Below, piece by piece: positions 35,016 through 43,586 of a stretch of DNA of 64,000 nucleotides; the first letter of the stretch is position 1; each line of letters starts with the position of its first letter. Position numbers and translations under genes: made by a program. The notes under the pieces were generated by a model, which saw only the letters and a list, made by a program, of their open reading frames with translations, was not told the DNA's origin and ran no database searches. This DNA comes from G963665005 sp963665005 (lineage in GTDB: Bacteria; Bacillota; Clostridia; Christensenellales; SZUA-584). The stretch lies in contig CAXXTQ010000001.1 of NCBI GenBank assembly GCA_963665005.2, positions 434,001 to 498,000 of the forward strand, read 5' to 3'.

Positions 35016-35081
35016 AAATGAAAATTAATGCAAAGCCTTATATCAAAAAAAGGCTGTTAAGAGTATTTTGGAGGAGCGTTC

Positions 35082-36242
35082 ATGGCAAAGACTATCGGGG
35101 AGATAAACGAAAAGATTAAAAAAGGCGAAGCTGTGGTATTTACAGCAGAGCAGGCAGTAGCCATGGCAAAAGAGCAGGGAGTTTCCGAGTGCGCAAAGAA
35201 AATAGACGTTGTTACTGCGGCGACTTTCGGTGCGATGTGCTCTTCGGGCGCAATGCTTAACTTCGGGCATTCCGATCCTCCGATAAGAATGGGAGAAATA
35301 ACGCTTAATGGCGTGCCGGCATACGGCGGGCTTGCAGCGGTAGATACATATATAGGCGCAACACAGCCGGGCAGAAAAACGGGCATAGAATACGGCGGCG
35401 CGCATGTGATAGAAGATTTGATAGCCGGAAAAGAAATCGAGCTTTGCGCAAGTTCTGAAGGCACAGATTGTTATACTGAAAAAGAAATAAGAACAAAGAT
35501 AAAGCTTTCGGATATGAATCAGGCGTATATGTTTAACCCGAGAAACGCATACCAGAACTACGCGGCGGCGACAAACACTTCGGACAAAACAAAAAGGACG
35601 TATATGGGCACGCTTTTGCCGAATTTCGGAAATATAACTTACACCACAGCCGGAGAGATGTCTCCGCTTCTAAAAGACCCTAAGCTTCGGGTTATAGGAA
35701 TTGGCACAAAAATACTGCTTTGCGGCGGAGAAGGATATGTGGCATTTGAAGGAACGCAGGCGGTCAATAATATTTCTAAACTCGAAAACGGCGATACGCA
35801 TTACGCAGGATATACGCTTAGCGTTATAGGCGACCTTAAGGGCATGAAGAGTGAATATATAAAGGCAGCTGTTTTCGAAGGATACGGAACGTCGTTGTTT
35901 GTAGGAATCGGCGTGCCTCTGCCCGTAATAGACGAAGAGTTTATGGCAGACATTGCCGTATCAAACGAGCATCTATATACCAATATCTACGATTACGGAG
36001 TAAGCCAAAGAACGCGAAAAGCACTAAAACGTGTGACGTATGCCGAGCTTCGCTCGGGGCAGATAGAGCTGGACGGCAAAAAAATTCGCACTGCGCCGCT
36101 TTCAAGCCTTTATAAAGCAAGGCTGATAGCAGATGAGCTGAAAGAAAAAATCCTTTGCGGCGAGTTTGTAATGACGCAGGCGGTATCAAAGCTTCCTTTC
36201 AGAGACAGCATAAACGTACTTGAAAAAAAGGGGAATAAGTAA
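35082..36242 (+). CDS. Homocysteine biosynthesis protein (DUF39/COG1900)
   Basis: A 386-residue protein of the family shown in methanogens and sulfate reducers to be needed, with a NIL-ferredoxin partner, for making homocysteine from aspartate semialdehyde and sulfide. Family marks seen: GAMCSSGAMLNFGHSDPP with Cys53, EGTDCYTEKE with Cys130, NPRNAYQNYAAA and a C-terminal KVRGF-like TRKALKRVTYAEL segment. The two cysteines are candidates for persulfide chemistry. GGAGGAG precedes the ATG. Its last base is the first base of the ferredoxin gene's start (TAATGG), so the two are tightly coupled. Confidence 0.9.
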   Translation: MAKTIGEINEKIKKGEAVVFTAEQAVAMAKEQGVSECAKKIDVVTAATFGAMCSSGAMLNFGHSDPPIRMGEITLNGVPAYGGLAAVDTYIGATQPGRKTGIEYGGAHVIEDLIAGKEIELCASSEGTDCYTEKEIRTKIKLSDMNQAYMFNPRNAYQNYAAATNTSDKTKRTYMGTLLPNFGNITYTTAGEMSPLLKDPKLRVIGIGTKILLCGGEGYVAFEGTQAVNNISKLENGDTHYAGYTLSVIGDLKGMKSEYIKAAVFEGYGTSLFVGIGVPLPVIDEEFMADIAVSNEHLYTNIYDYGVSQRTRKALKRVTYAELRSGQIELDGKKIRTAPLSSLYKARLIADELKEKILCGEFVMTQAVSKLPFRDSINVLEKKGNK

Positions 36243-36661
36243 TGGAACAAACTCATATAAAAGTTGGGCTGTCATTTCCGCCCGAGAAGACTGATAAACC
36301 TATGGTTACAAACCTTGTAAAAATGGGTATAACATTTAATATATTAAAAGCTTACGTATCGCCGGGTAAAAAAGGCAACATAATCCTTGAGCTTTCGGGC
36401 AGTGAGGCTAATATTAAAAAAGGTATTGAATACCTTGAAAATGAAGGTATAAGCGTAAAGGTATATACAGACAGCGTTATAAGATATGAAGAAAAATGCA
36501 TGCACTGCGGTGCGTGTACGTCCGTGTGCCCTTCGGGCGCGCTTGTCATGAACAAAAAGACGTGGGAATTAGAGTTTGATATGGATAAATGCCTGCTTTG
36601 CGGGCACTGCGTTAGAGCATGCCCTGCAAGAGCAATAAAGAGCTTTGAAGAAACAATCTGA
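36242..36661 (+). CDS. NIL-domain ferredoxin, partner of the DUF39 protein
   Basis: A 139-residue protein. An N-terminal NIL domain (about residues 5-75, ACT-like fold otherwise found on methionine ABC ATPases) is fused to two 4Fe-4S clusters: CMHCGACTSVCPSGAL and CLLCGHCVRACPARAI. The same fusion accompanies DUF39 in the homocysteine pathway of methanogens, where it supplies electrons. Its end overlaps the UPF0280 gene by 17 bp. Confidence 0.92.
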   Translation: MEQTHIKVGLSFPPEKTDKPMVTNLVKMGITFNILKAYVSPGKKGNIILELSGSEANIKKGIEYLENEGISVKVYTDSVIRYEEKCMHCGACTSVCPSGALVMNKKTWELEFDMDKCLLCGHCVRACPARAIKSFEETI

Positions 36662-37382
36662 TTATTCTAATCGAAATGAATACCGTAACAAGACAGCGTC
36701 CGATTTATGCTGCTGGCAAACAGAGCATAAACAGACGGAACTTTTCATATGCGCAGATAAAACTTGTGAAAAAGAATCTATCGCGGCTGTTATGTTTTTG
36801 CGAAAAATTATCGATGAGTATATTATAAACAATGAGGATTTTGAGAAAAGCCTCGTGCCGTTAACTGCGGCGCCTAATGCGCCAAAACAGATTATCGATA
36901 TGTGCACGGCGGCAAAGGCTGCGGGCGTCGGGCCTATGGCGGCTGTTGCGGGAGTTTTTGCTAAGCATGTAGGCTCCGAACTTTTAAAGTTTTGCAGTCA
37001 GGTTATTGTCGAAAACGGCGGCGATGTGTTTATAAAAACAGACATACAAAGAATCGTCGCGATAAATGCAGGAAAAAGCCCGCTGAGCATGAAAATAGGT
37101 TTAAAAATAGAGCCTTCACAAAAGCCGATAGCAGTCTGTACTTCATCCGGCACGGTCGGGCCTTCCAAAAGCTTCGGGCGATCAGACGCGGCAGTCGTGG
37201 TTTCGCATGACGCGTGCCTTGCCGATGCCTGCGCGACAAGGCTTGGCAACGAAATAAAAAGGCAAGAAGATATAAAAGGCGCGCTGGAGTTTATAATCGG
37301 CATAAAAGGAGTAATCGGAGCGGTTGCTGTGCTTGGAAAAACGTGCGGTGCGGCGGGGCAGATAACGCTGGAGAATCTGTAA
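36645..37382 (+). CDS. UPF0280 (COG2122) ApbE-like protein
   Basis: A 245-residue protein of the UPF0280 family, related in fold to ApbE flavin transferases: VIVENGGDVFIKTD, VCTSSGTVGPSKSFGRSDAAVVVS, DACATRLGNEI. Third gene of the homocysteine module; in methanogens the family is linked to sulfur incorporation into homocysteine, although its exact reaction is unsettled. The start used is TTG at 36645, inside the ferredoxin gene, so translation is likely coupled; a later start would remove part of the conserved N-terminal YRNK segment. Confidence 0.88.
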   Translation: MKKQSDYSNRNEYRNKTASDLCCWQTEHKQTELFICADKTCEKESIAAVMFLRKIIDEYIINNEDFEKSLVPLTAAPNAPKQIIDMCTAAKAAGVGPMAAVAGVFAKHVGSELLKFCSQVIVENGGDVFIKTDIQRIVAINAGKSPLSMKIGLKIEPSQKPIAVCTSSGTVGPSKSFGRSDAAVVVSHDACLADACATRLGNEIKRQEDIKGALEFIIGIKGVIGAVAVLGKTCGAAGQITLENL

Positions 37383-37406
37383 TTTTTCAGTACAGGTAAA
37401 CCGTTA

Positions 37407-37435
37407 TTGATTTTTTTTATTTGCAGGTGTAATAT
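37407..37435 (+). promoter_or_regulatory. Predicted promoter with almost no leader before the Sua5-family gene
   Basis: TTGATT, 17-nt spacer, TAATAT; the start point would be near 37442, only about 4 nt before the ATG at 37446, and no good Shine-Dalgarno is present. Confidence 0.55.
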
Positions 37436-37445
37436 TAAAAGACAA

Positions 37446-38468
37446 ATGATACTATATTTAGGCGAAGAGTATAATGAGAATATAAAAAAGGCAGCCGAGG
37501 TTATTATATCCGGAGGCCTTGTTGCTTTTCCTACCGAAACGGTTTACGGTTTAGGAGCAAACGCAAACGACGAGGCGGCTGTAAAAAGCGTTTTCGCGCT
37601 TAAGGGCAGGCCGCAGGACAACCCCGTTATTGTGCATGTAGACAGCATTATATCTGCGGAGAAAATTGCCGTTTTTAACGATAACGCACAGGCGCTTGCA
37701 GATAGATTCTGGCCGGGGCCTTTAACGCTCGTGCTAAAAAGCCGGGGGCTAAAGGGTGCGGTAACGGCGGGGCTAGATACAATAGGCGTGCGAATGCCCG
37801 ACTGCGATGCGGCGCTAAGTTTAATATCTGCGGCGGGTGTACCCATAGCCGCGCCAAGCGCAAACAGATCGGGAAGCCCGAGCCCGACGAGCGCAGAGCA
37901 CGTGAGAAAAGATTTCGGAGACGATCTATTGATACTCGACGCAGGGCAGTGCAGTATCGGCGTAGAATCTACTGTTATAGACTTAACAAGGCAGATTCCC
38001 GTAATATTAAGGCCGGGCGCCGCTACACACGAAATGATAGAAGAATGTATAGGAAAAACCGACTGCGCCCAAAGCTTTTTACCCGATGACAACGCCGTTC
38101 CGTCATCGCCCGGTATGAAATACAGGCATTATGCACCGGCGGCTGATATGACAGTGATTGAAGGAAATAAAATTTCTGTTGCGGAAGCGATAAAATATCT
38201 GTATGATAAAGATATTAAAAAGGGCGAGAAACCGCTTATAATGGCAAGCCGGGAGAATAAAAAATATTACGGCAAAAGAGACACAGTGGTTACGGGAAGC
38301 GCCCACAGCGGGCAGGAAGCAGCGCAAAGTTTATACCGGCTGTTTCGAAACGCGGACAGCGAGCAGTATACGAGCATATACTTTGAAGCGGTACCTAAAG
38401 TTGGAATCGGATTCGCCGTTATGAATAGGGTTTATAAAGCGGCCAGCTATAATATTGTAAAAGTATAG
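37446..38468 (+). CDS. L-threonylcarbamoyladenylate synthase, Sua5 type
   Basis: Makes threonylcarbamoyl-AMP for the t6A37 modification of ANN-decoding tRNAs. 340 residues from ATG 37446. YrdC-fold domain (about residues 10-195): FPTETVYGLGANA, KGRPQDNPVIVH, SANRSGSPSPT, and VESTVIDLT; followed by a C-terminal Sua5 domain (HYAPAADMTVIEG onward). A longer reading from 37407 would start inside the promoter and is rejected. It is followed by a protein phosphatase 17 bp later, the ywlC-ywlE order of Bacillus. Confidence 0.92.
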   Translation: MILYLGEEYNENIKKAAEVIISGGLVAFPTETVYGLGANANDEAAVKSVFALKGRPQDNPVIVHVDSIISAEKIAVFNDNAQALADRFWPGPLTLVLKSRGLKGAVTAGLDTIGVRMPDCDAALSLISAAGVPIAAPSANRSGSPSPTSAEHVRKDFGDDLLILDAGQCSIGVESTVIDLTRQIPVILRPGAATHEMIEECIGKTDCAQSFLPDDNAVPSSPGMKYRHYAPAADMTVIEGNKISVAEAIKYLYDKDIKKGEKPLIMASRENKKYYGKRDTVVTGSAHSGQEAAQSLYRLFRNADSEQYTSIYFEAVPKVGIGFAVMNRVYKAASYNIVKV

Positions 38469-38484
38469 GAGGAAATAATAATTC

Positions 38485-38967
38485 ATGAACGTTCTTTTTG
38501 TGTGTACGGGCAATACTTGCAGAAGCCCTATGGCAGAAGAATTTGCAGACGATGCGGCAGACCGAAGTAGCAGCTTAAAAAACTTGACTTTTAAATCGGC
38601 CGGAACATTTGCCTGTGAAGATGCGCCGGCGTCCGATAACGCGATAGAGGTTATGGATGAGGTTGGTCTTGATCTGGAAAAACATAAATCGCAGCAGTTT
38701 ACAAAAGAGCTTGCTTCTTGGGCAGATATCATATTGTCTATGGAAGCAAAACATATAGAAGAAATGGAAGCAATGGCGCCCGAAGAAGAAGACAAGATGC
38801 ATACTTTGCTTGGGTTTGCAGAGGGTGTTGACGGATATCCCGGAGAAAGCGGTTACGATATAAAAGATCCGTATAAAGAACCCATTGAAGTATACCGCGA
38901 ATCGAGAGACCAGATAAAAGCCGCTGTGGAAAAAGCAATGCAAAGACTGGCACAGCAAAATAAATAA
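38485..38967 (+). CDS. Low-molecular-weight protein phosphatase, YwlE-like
   Basis: A 160-residue phosphatase with the CX4-5R loop at residues 7-13 (CTGNTCRSP) and the general acid in GYDIKDPYKEP near residue 131. The Thr after Gly (GNTCRS) is the residue that marks arginine phosphatases such as YwlE, rather than tyrosine-specific enzymes, so protein-arginine phosphatase is favoured. AGGAGG before the ATG. Expressed with the Sua5 gene and ended by a terminator. Confidence 0.88.
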   Translation: MNVLFVCTGNTCRSPMAEEFADDAADRSSSLKNLTFKSAGTFACEDAPASDNAIEVMDEVGLDLEKHKSQQFTKELASWADIILSMEAKHIEEMEAMAPEEEDKMHTLLGFAEGVDGYPGESGYDIKDPYKEPIEVYRESRDQIKAAVEKAMQRLAQQNK

Positions 38968-38980
38968 ATTTTTTAATATA

Positions 38981-39020
38981 AGCAAGTGAGCGCTTTTATA
39001 GCAGTGCCCGCTTGTTTTTA
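38981..39020 (+). terminator. Terminator after the phosphatase gene
   Basis: Imperfect stem (CAAGTGAGC with GCCCGCTTG, G-U pairs allowed) followed by TTTTTATTT. Confidence 0.6.
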
Positions 39021-39116
39021 TTTACTCTCGTGGGAGATTTTCTAAAAAAGATAACCAGGCTCTCATGCTGTACATAAACGGAGCGGCATTGTATAATAAT
39101 GCCAAGGGGGACTGGT

Positions 39117-41192
39117 ATGCGCATTATAAAATTAATAGCCTGTGTTATCGTTTGCTTAATTTTTTGTTCCTGCACGGGAGCTCAGGCTGTAGACTACGAT
39201 ATTACTGATTATTTAAACAGTTTTACTGCTATGGATTTTAAAACAATGTATAGTTTTGTAAAGGCGCCCGACGGCATAGACGAAACGGCGTTTATACAAA
39301 AGTATAACGATATTTTCACGGGGCTTGGTGTCGAGCAGATAGTTATAGAAAATTTATCCGAACCCGGCGAAACGGGAGAGTTTGCGTATACAGCAACGTA
39401 TAAGACAAAAGAATACGGAGACTTCACTAATGTTTTTAAATTAAAGACCACTCTTGATAAAAATGAATGCTTTGTAGCATGGGACTACAGCCTTATTTTC
39501 CCCGAAATGGAGAAAGGCTCAAGGGTAAGAGTTCAGACGTTAAACGCCGCGCGAGGAGAGATTTTTGCGGCCGACGGTACTATACTTGCCGCAAACGCGT
39601 ACGCCGACACAATATATATGGACACATCAAAGGTGCAAAACATCGCTTCGGTCACCGAAGCTGTGTGCCCGATCATCGGCAAGACAAATACGCAGGTCGT
39701 GCAGATGTTCAACGACGCGCTTGAAGACGAAATACAAATCGTTACGCTGGGCGCTTTTTTTGCGGACGAGCTTACCGATGAACAAAAACAAAACATTCTG
39801 GGCGTACCGGGGCTTGGCATAGACGATAAGATGTACACGCCCATTCGTGATTATCCGCTCGGAGAATACGCGGCGCATATACTCGGATACACGGGATATT
39901 ACGAGCAAGATGCGCTGCCCGAAGGGTATACTATATACGACAAAGCGGGGCTTTCGGGGCTTGAGGCGGCGTATGAAACACAGCTTCGCGGCGCCGACGG
40001 CAAGATAATTTATATTGAAGACCGCTGGGGCAGTAACATAAAAACGCTTTATGAAGTGCCCTTAAAGCAGGGCGAAGATTTAAGGCTTGCGCTAAAGACC
40101 GAACTGCAAAAAGATGCTTACAACGCGCTCCGATGTTATCTTGAAAAAGGCGAAATGGGCGCGGTAGTTGTAATGGACGCTTCAACAGGATATGTTGAAG
40201 CTATAACGTCTTATCCGTCTTACGATAACAATTTGTTTACTTTCGGTATTTCGGATGAGGTTTGGGAAAGCCTGACTTCTTCGGAGAGCAAGGATCCGCT
40301 TTTTGCCCGGGCAACGCAGGGGCAGTATCCGCCCGGAAGTGCATTTAAACCGTTTACTGCTACGGCCGCGCTCGAAGACGGCGCGATTTCGCCCGAAACG
40401 GCTTTTACAGGACAAATTAATGATAACGTATGGGTTCCGGATGACGAGGGCTGGTATTGGAAGGGCATCACGCGCATAGATGATTCTGCGGGAAGCCCGC
40501 TCAAATTGCATAACGCGCTTGTCAGCTCGGACAATATTTTCTTTGCGTTTGCCGCGCTGAAGCTCGGCGAGAGTCCTTTCATGGAATACATGCAGCGCAT
40601 TGGAATGGAGCAGGCGGTGCCGTTTGATCTGCCTGTAAAAAAAGCAAATCTGGTTAAAACAACGACACAGCTCGATAAATGGCTTTTAGCGACAATGGGA
40701 TACGGGCAGGGCGAGCTTTTAGTTACTCCGCTGCAACTGGCATCTATGTACACCGCGTTTGCGAACGGTACGGGAGATATGTTAGAGCCCATACTCGTGC
40801 AAAAACTCTGCAGGCAAAACGGCCTTGAATATGACGTAGTCAGTGAAAAACAAACTTCGGTATGGGTAGAAAACGGCGTACCGAGCCGCAGCCTTAACAT
40901 TCTGCAGCCGATACTGCGCGATGTCATAGAAAACGGCACGGGAAGAGCGGCGCGTATTTCGGGCGTGGATATAGCCGGTAAGACGGGAACTGCCGAAATA
41001 GGGGACGACAAATCAAGAGAAATATCGTGGTTTGTCGCATACTGGGAAAATCAGGATTATGACAGGCTTGTCGTCGTAATGGTAGACACGGCGGCGCAGG
41101 AAGGCGCGGTCAAGTTTGATATAGCGAAAGAACTTTTAGACCCGCAGAGCCACTCGGACGAATCGGAGCCAGAGCCGGATGAAGAACAATAA
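39117..41192 (+). CDS. Class B penicillin-binding protein with MecA-like N-terminal domain
   Basis: Peptidoglycan transpeptidase outside the membrane, 691 residues. ATG 39117 follows AAGGGGG; an ATG 18 nt earlier overlaps that site. The N-terminus has a hydrophobic signal ending FCSCTG, compatible with a lipoprotein. Next an NTF2-like MecA_N domain (about residues 25-130), a PBP dimerisation domain (AARGEIFAADGTILAANAYAD) and the transpeptidase with SxxK (SAFK), SxN (SDN) and KTG (AGKTGTAE) motifs, ending in an acidic tail. This architecture is that of PBP3 of Bacillus and PBP2a, which have low beta-lactam affinity; affinity here is not known. Confidence 0.93.
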   Translation: MRIIKLIACVIVCLIFCSCTGAQAVDYDITDYLNSFTAMDFKTMYSFVKAPDGIDETAFIQKYNDIFTGLGVEQIVIENLSEPGETGEFAYTATYKTKEYGDFTNVFKLKTTLDKNECFVAWDYSLIFPEMEKGSRVRVQTLNAARGEIFAADGTILAANAYADTIYMDTSKVQNIASVTEAVCPIIGKTNTQVVQMFNDALEDEIQIVTLGAFFADELTDEQKQNILGVPGLGIDDKMYTPIRDYPLGEYAAHILGYTGYYEQDALPEGYTIYDKAGLSGLEAAYETQLRGADGKIIYIEDRWGSNIKTLYEVPLKQGEDLRLALKTELQKDAYNALRCYLEKGEMGAVVVMDASTGYVEAITSYPSYDNNLFTFGISDEVWESLTSSESKDPLFARATQGQYPPGSAFKPFTATAALEDGAISPETAFTGQINDNVWVPDDEGWYWKGITRIDDSAGSPLKLHNALVSSDNIFFAFAALKLGESPFMEYMQRIGMEQAVPFDLPVKKANLVKTTTQLDKWLLATMGYGQGELLVTPLQLASMYTAFANGTGDMLEPILVQKLCRQNGLEYDVVSEKQTSVWVENGVPSRSLNILQPILRDVIENGTGRAARISGVDIAGKTGTAEIGDDKSREISWFVAYWENQDYDRLVVVMVDTAAQEGAVKFDIAKELLDPQSHSDESEPEPDEEQ

Positions 41193-41203
41193 GGAGAAAA
41201 CAT

Positions 41204-41662
41204 ATGATTTCAAGCATATTTATATCGGGGAATCAAGATTTGAGCGAACCTTTTGAGATACGGCGCGAGGTTTTTATAAATGAGCAGAAATGCCCCGAGA
41301 AAGAAGAATATGACAGCTTTGATAAACATGCGCTGCATCTTTTGATATACGCAGAAGAAACGCCGGCGGCAACAGGCCGTATATATCATGACGGCACGGG
41401 CTTTCGGATAGGTAAAATCTCTGTGTTAAAACAGTTTAGAGGCAGGCAGATAGGCGACCTTGCCGTAAGGCTGCTTTTATACAAGGCGTTTTCAAGCGGA
41501 GCGCAGAGTGTTAATATAAGCGCACAAAAATATATAGTGCCGCTTTACGAAAAATTCGGTTTCAAGAAATACGGAGAAGAATACACAGAGGCGGGAATAC
41601 CTCATGTTGCCATGAAAGTCGGCAAGAACGAGGTCGTATATCCTTCCGCCTGTAATAAGTAA
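41204..41662 (+). CDS. GNAT-family N-acetyltransferase
   Basis: A 152-residue acetyltransferase: IRREVFINEQKCPEKEEYD at the N-terminus, ATGRIYHDGTGFRIGKISVLKQFRGRQIGD with the acetyl-CoA pyrophosphate loop RGRQIGD, and YEKFGFKKYGEEY. The first motif is typical of ElaA/PA4026-like GNATs acting on small molecules. AAGGAG before the ATG; 12 bp after the PBP gene in the same operon. Confidence 0.88.
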   Translation: MISSIFISGNQDLSEPFEIRREVFINEQKCPEKEEYDSFDKHALHLLIYAEETPAATGRIYHDGTGFRIGKISVLKQFRGRQIGDLAVRLLLYKAFSSGAQSVNISAQKYIVPLYEKFGFKKYGEEYTEAGIPHVAMKVGKNEVVYPSACNK

Positions 41663-41681
41663 AAAATCAAGGAGAAAAGAT

Positions 41682-42158
41682 ATGACGGGAGAATTGCAGG
41701 AAAAGCAAGAGCTAAAGGGGCTTGGCGGCTGGCTTGTATTATTTCAAATTTATATAATAATGGCGGTGGCGGCATCGGTACAGACGCTCGTCTTAGCGCT
41801 TATAACAGGAAACACATTTTTTTACGTTTTTTCACAAGCTTTCAGAATATATTATATTGCTTTTATGGCCGTTTCTTTTATAATATCACTTCTTTGCATG
41901 ATATTCTTTTACCGCAAAAAAATAGCGTTCCGAATACTGTTTATAGTATATTCTTTGCTGGCGGTGTCGTTTAGCCTTGTATATTATCTGAGCGGCGAAG
42001 TTTTGAGGTATATTGAAGACACGTCTGTTTATATGGCGTATTTCGCTGATTTTATTAAAGTGCTTACTATATCATCTATTATTATAGGAATAGGAATATA
42101 CGCAGCATTTATAATCGCTCTTTATAAATCTAAGCGCGTGAAAAACACTTTCAGCTAA
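41682..42158 (+). CDS. DUF2569-like integral membrane protein
   Basis: A 158-residue protein with four membrane helices (starts near residues 16, 52, 82 and 128). The opening LGGWLVLFQI after a charged start is the hallmark of DUF2569. Function unknown. AAGGAG before the ATG; third gene of the PBP operon. Confidence 0.78.
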   Translation: MTGELQEKQELKGLGGWLVLFQIYIIMAVAASVQTLVLALITGNTFFYVFSQAFRIYYIAFMAVSFIISLLCMIFFYRKKIAFRILFIVYSLLAVSFSLVYYLSGEVLRYIEDTSVYMAYFADFIKVLTISSIIIGIGIYAAFIIALYKSKRVKNTFS

Positions 42159-42188
42159 AGCAAAAATCTATAAGGCAAGGGGAAAGGC

Positions 42189-42593
42189 ATGGAGTTTGAA
42201 ATTAAAATCGGGCAAAGCGCAAAGATTGAAAAGGTTGTGCAAATAAAAGATACTGCAAAAGCTTTTTCGAGCGGGCTGGCAGAGGTTTTTTCCACGCCGT
42301 CTATGATAGCGCTTATGGAAAACGCGGCGTACGCTGCTGTACAAAAATATCTGCCGCAGGGGTTTTCTACTGTCGGCATAAGCATAGATGCGAAGCACTT
42401 GGCGGCAACTCCCGTTGGTTTGAAAGTTTGGGCAGAGGCCGTATTAACACAGGTTGATGGCCGCAAGTTCTCATTTGAAATAAACGCTTATGATGAGCGC
42501 GAAAAGATAGGCAGGGCGTTGCATGAGCGTTTTGTAATCGACCAAGAAAAATTCATGAAAAAAGCGGGCGCAAAGGTCGGCGCAAGCGTATGA
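42189..42593 (+). CDS. FlK-like hotdog-fold acyl-CoA thioesterase
   Basis: A 134-residue protein of the fluoroacetyl-CoA thioesterase superfamily branch. Thr36, Glu44 and His70 occur with the same spacing as the catalytic Thr42/Glu50/His76 of FlK. The motif FSTPSMIALMENAA fits the family. FlK relatives are common in anaerobes and rarely act on fluoroacetyl-CoA; a general short-acyl-CoA thioesterase or housekeeping role is likely. AAGGGG before the ATG. Stop overlaps the PHP gene start (ATGA). Confidence 0.85.
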   Translation: MEFEIKIGQSAKIEKVVQIKDTAKAFSSGLAEVFSTPSMIALMENAAYAAVQKYLPQGFSTVGISIDAKHLAATPVGLKVWAEAVLTQVDGRKFSFEINAYDEREKIGRALHERFVIDQEKFMKKAGAKVGASV

Positions 42594-43411
42594 ATTTTGA
42601 CCTGCATATACATACCACATATTCTGACGGCGATTATACTCCGAAGCAAGTCGTGCAAATGGCAAAGAAAAAAGGGCTTTCGGGCATAGCTATAACCGAC
42701 CATGACGAATGCCGCGGGTATGAAGAGGTAAGAAACGGCAGCATAAAAGACATAAGAGTTTATTCGGGTATAGAGATCGCCGCCAAATATTACGGTGAGG
42801 TACACGTTCTCGGGCTTTGTATAGACGCGGCTGACAAAGCCCTTTTAAAGCATGTTGAGCGGTCGGCGGCTTTAAGGCACCAAAGAGCAAAATTGATGCT
42901 TGAGAAATTAAAAGACGCAGGCGTACAGATTTCCCTTGATGAAGTGGAATATGCGTGTAAAGGAGATATACTAGGGCGGCCGCATTTTGCGTCCGTACTT
43001 GTAAAAAAAGGTTATGCTTCAAGCAGCAAAGAAGCTTTTTCGAGGTATTTGTCAAGAAACGCATCCTGCTATGTGCGTTTAGATAAAATAGGCGTAAAAG
43101 CGGCGGCTGATCTTATAAATAACGCAGGAGGCAAAGCGGTGCTTGCACATCCGGGGCTGATACGCGGCAGCGCGCTGAACAAGCTGATACCAAAACTTAC
43201 TGAATTTGGTTTTTGGGGAATAGAGGCTTACCACCCTTCTCATTCGGACGGGCAGTGCAGAGAGTTTTTAAGCTTGGCTAAAAGCCATGGGCTGTATGTA
43301 ACCGCCGGAAGCGATTTTCACGGAAGCGCTAAACCAAAGGTAGATATAGGGCATGAACAAAGAGGGGGAGAGTATCTGAAAAAGAGCCTGAAAAAGCTCG
43401 GGATTTTATAA
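42590..43411 (+). CDS. PHP-domain phosphoesterase (TrpH/RNase AM-like)
   Basis: A 273-residue metal-dependent phosphoesterase. Metal ligands are visible as DLHIHTTYSDGDYTP, ITDHDE, GRPHFA, LAHPG and the C-terminal GSDFHG. Family members remove nucleotides from 3'-phosphoadenosine phosphates or degrade short RNA 5'-ends. The start overlaps the thioesterase stop, so the two are coupled. Confidence 0.9.
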   Translation: MNFDLHIHTTYSDGDYTPKQVVQMAKKKGLSGIAITDHDECRGYEEVRNGSIKDIRVYSGIEIAAKYYGEVHVLGLCIDAADKALLKHVERSAALRHQRAKLMLEKLKDAGVQISLDEVEYACKGDILGRPHFASVLVKKGYASSSKEAFSRYLSRNASCYVRLDKIGVKAAADLINNAGGKAVLAHPGLIRGSALNKLIPKLTEFGFWGIEAYHPSHSDGQCREFLSLAKSHGLYVTAGSDFHGSAKPKVDIGHEQRGGEYLKKSLKKLGIL

Positions 43412-43510
43412 TTCATAGTATTTTCAAGCCGTTTGCTCGGCAATATATAAAATTAACCGAATGTTTTTTAACAATTCATCAAAATAGGTGAATTTAATAT
43501 AGATAACATA

Positions 43511-43539
43511 TTGATTGTACAAGGCTTTAGTGTTACAAT
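43511..43539 (+). promoter_or_regulatory. Predicted promoter of prs
   Basis: TTGATT, 17-nt spacer, TACAAT; predicted start about 40 bp before the TTG start codon at 43587. Confidence 0.6.
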
Positions 43540-43586
43540 AAGCGTCGTGGAACGGATAAAAAAAGACAAAAAAGCGGGGTAATAAA

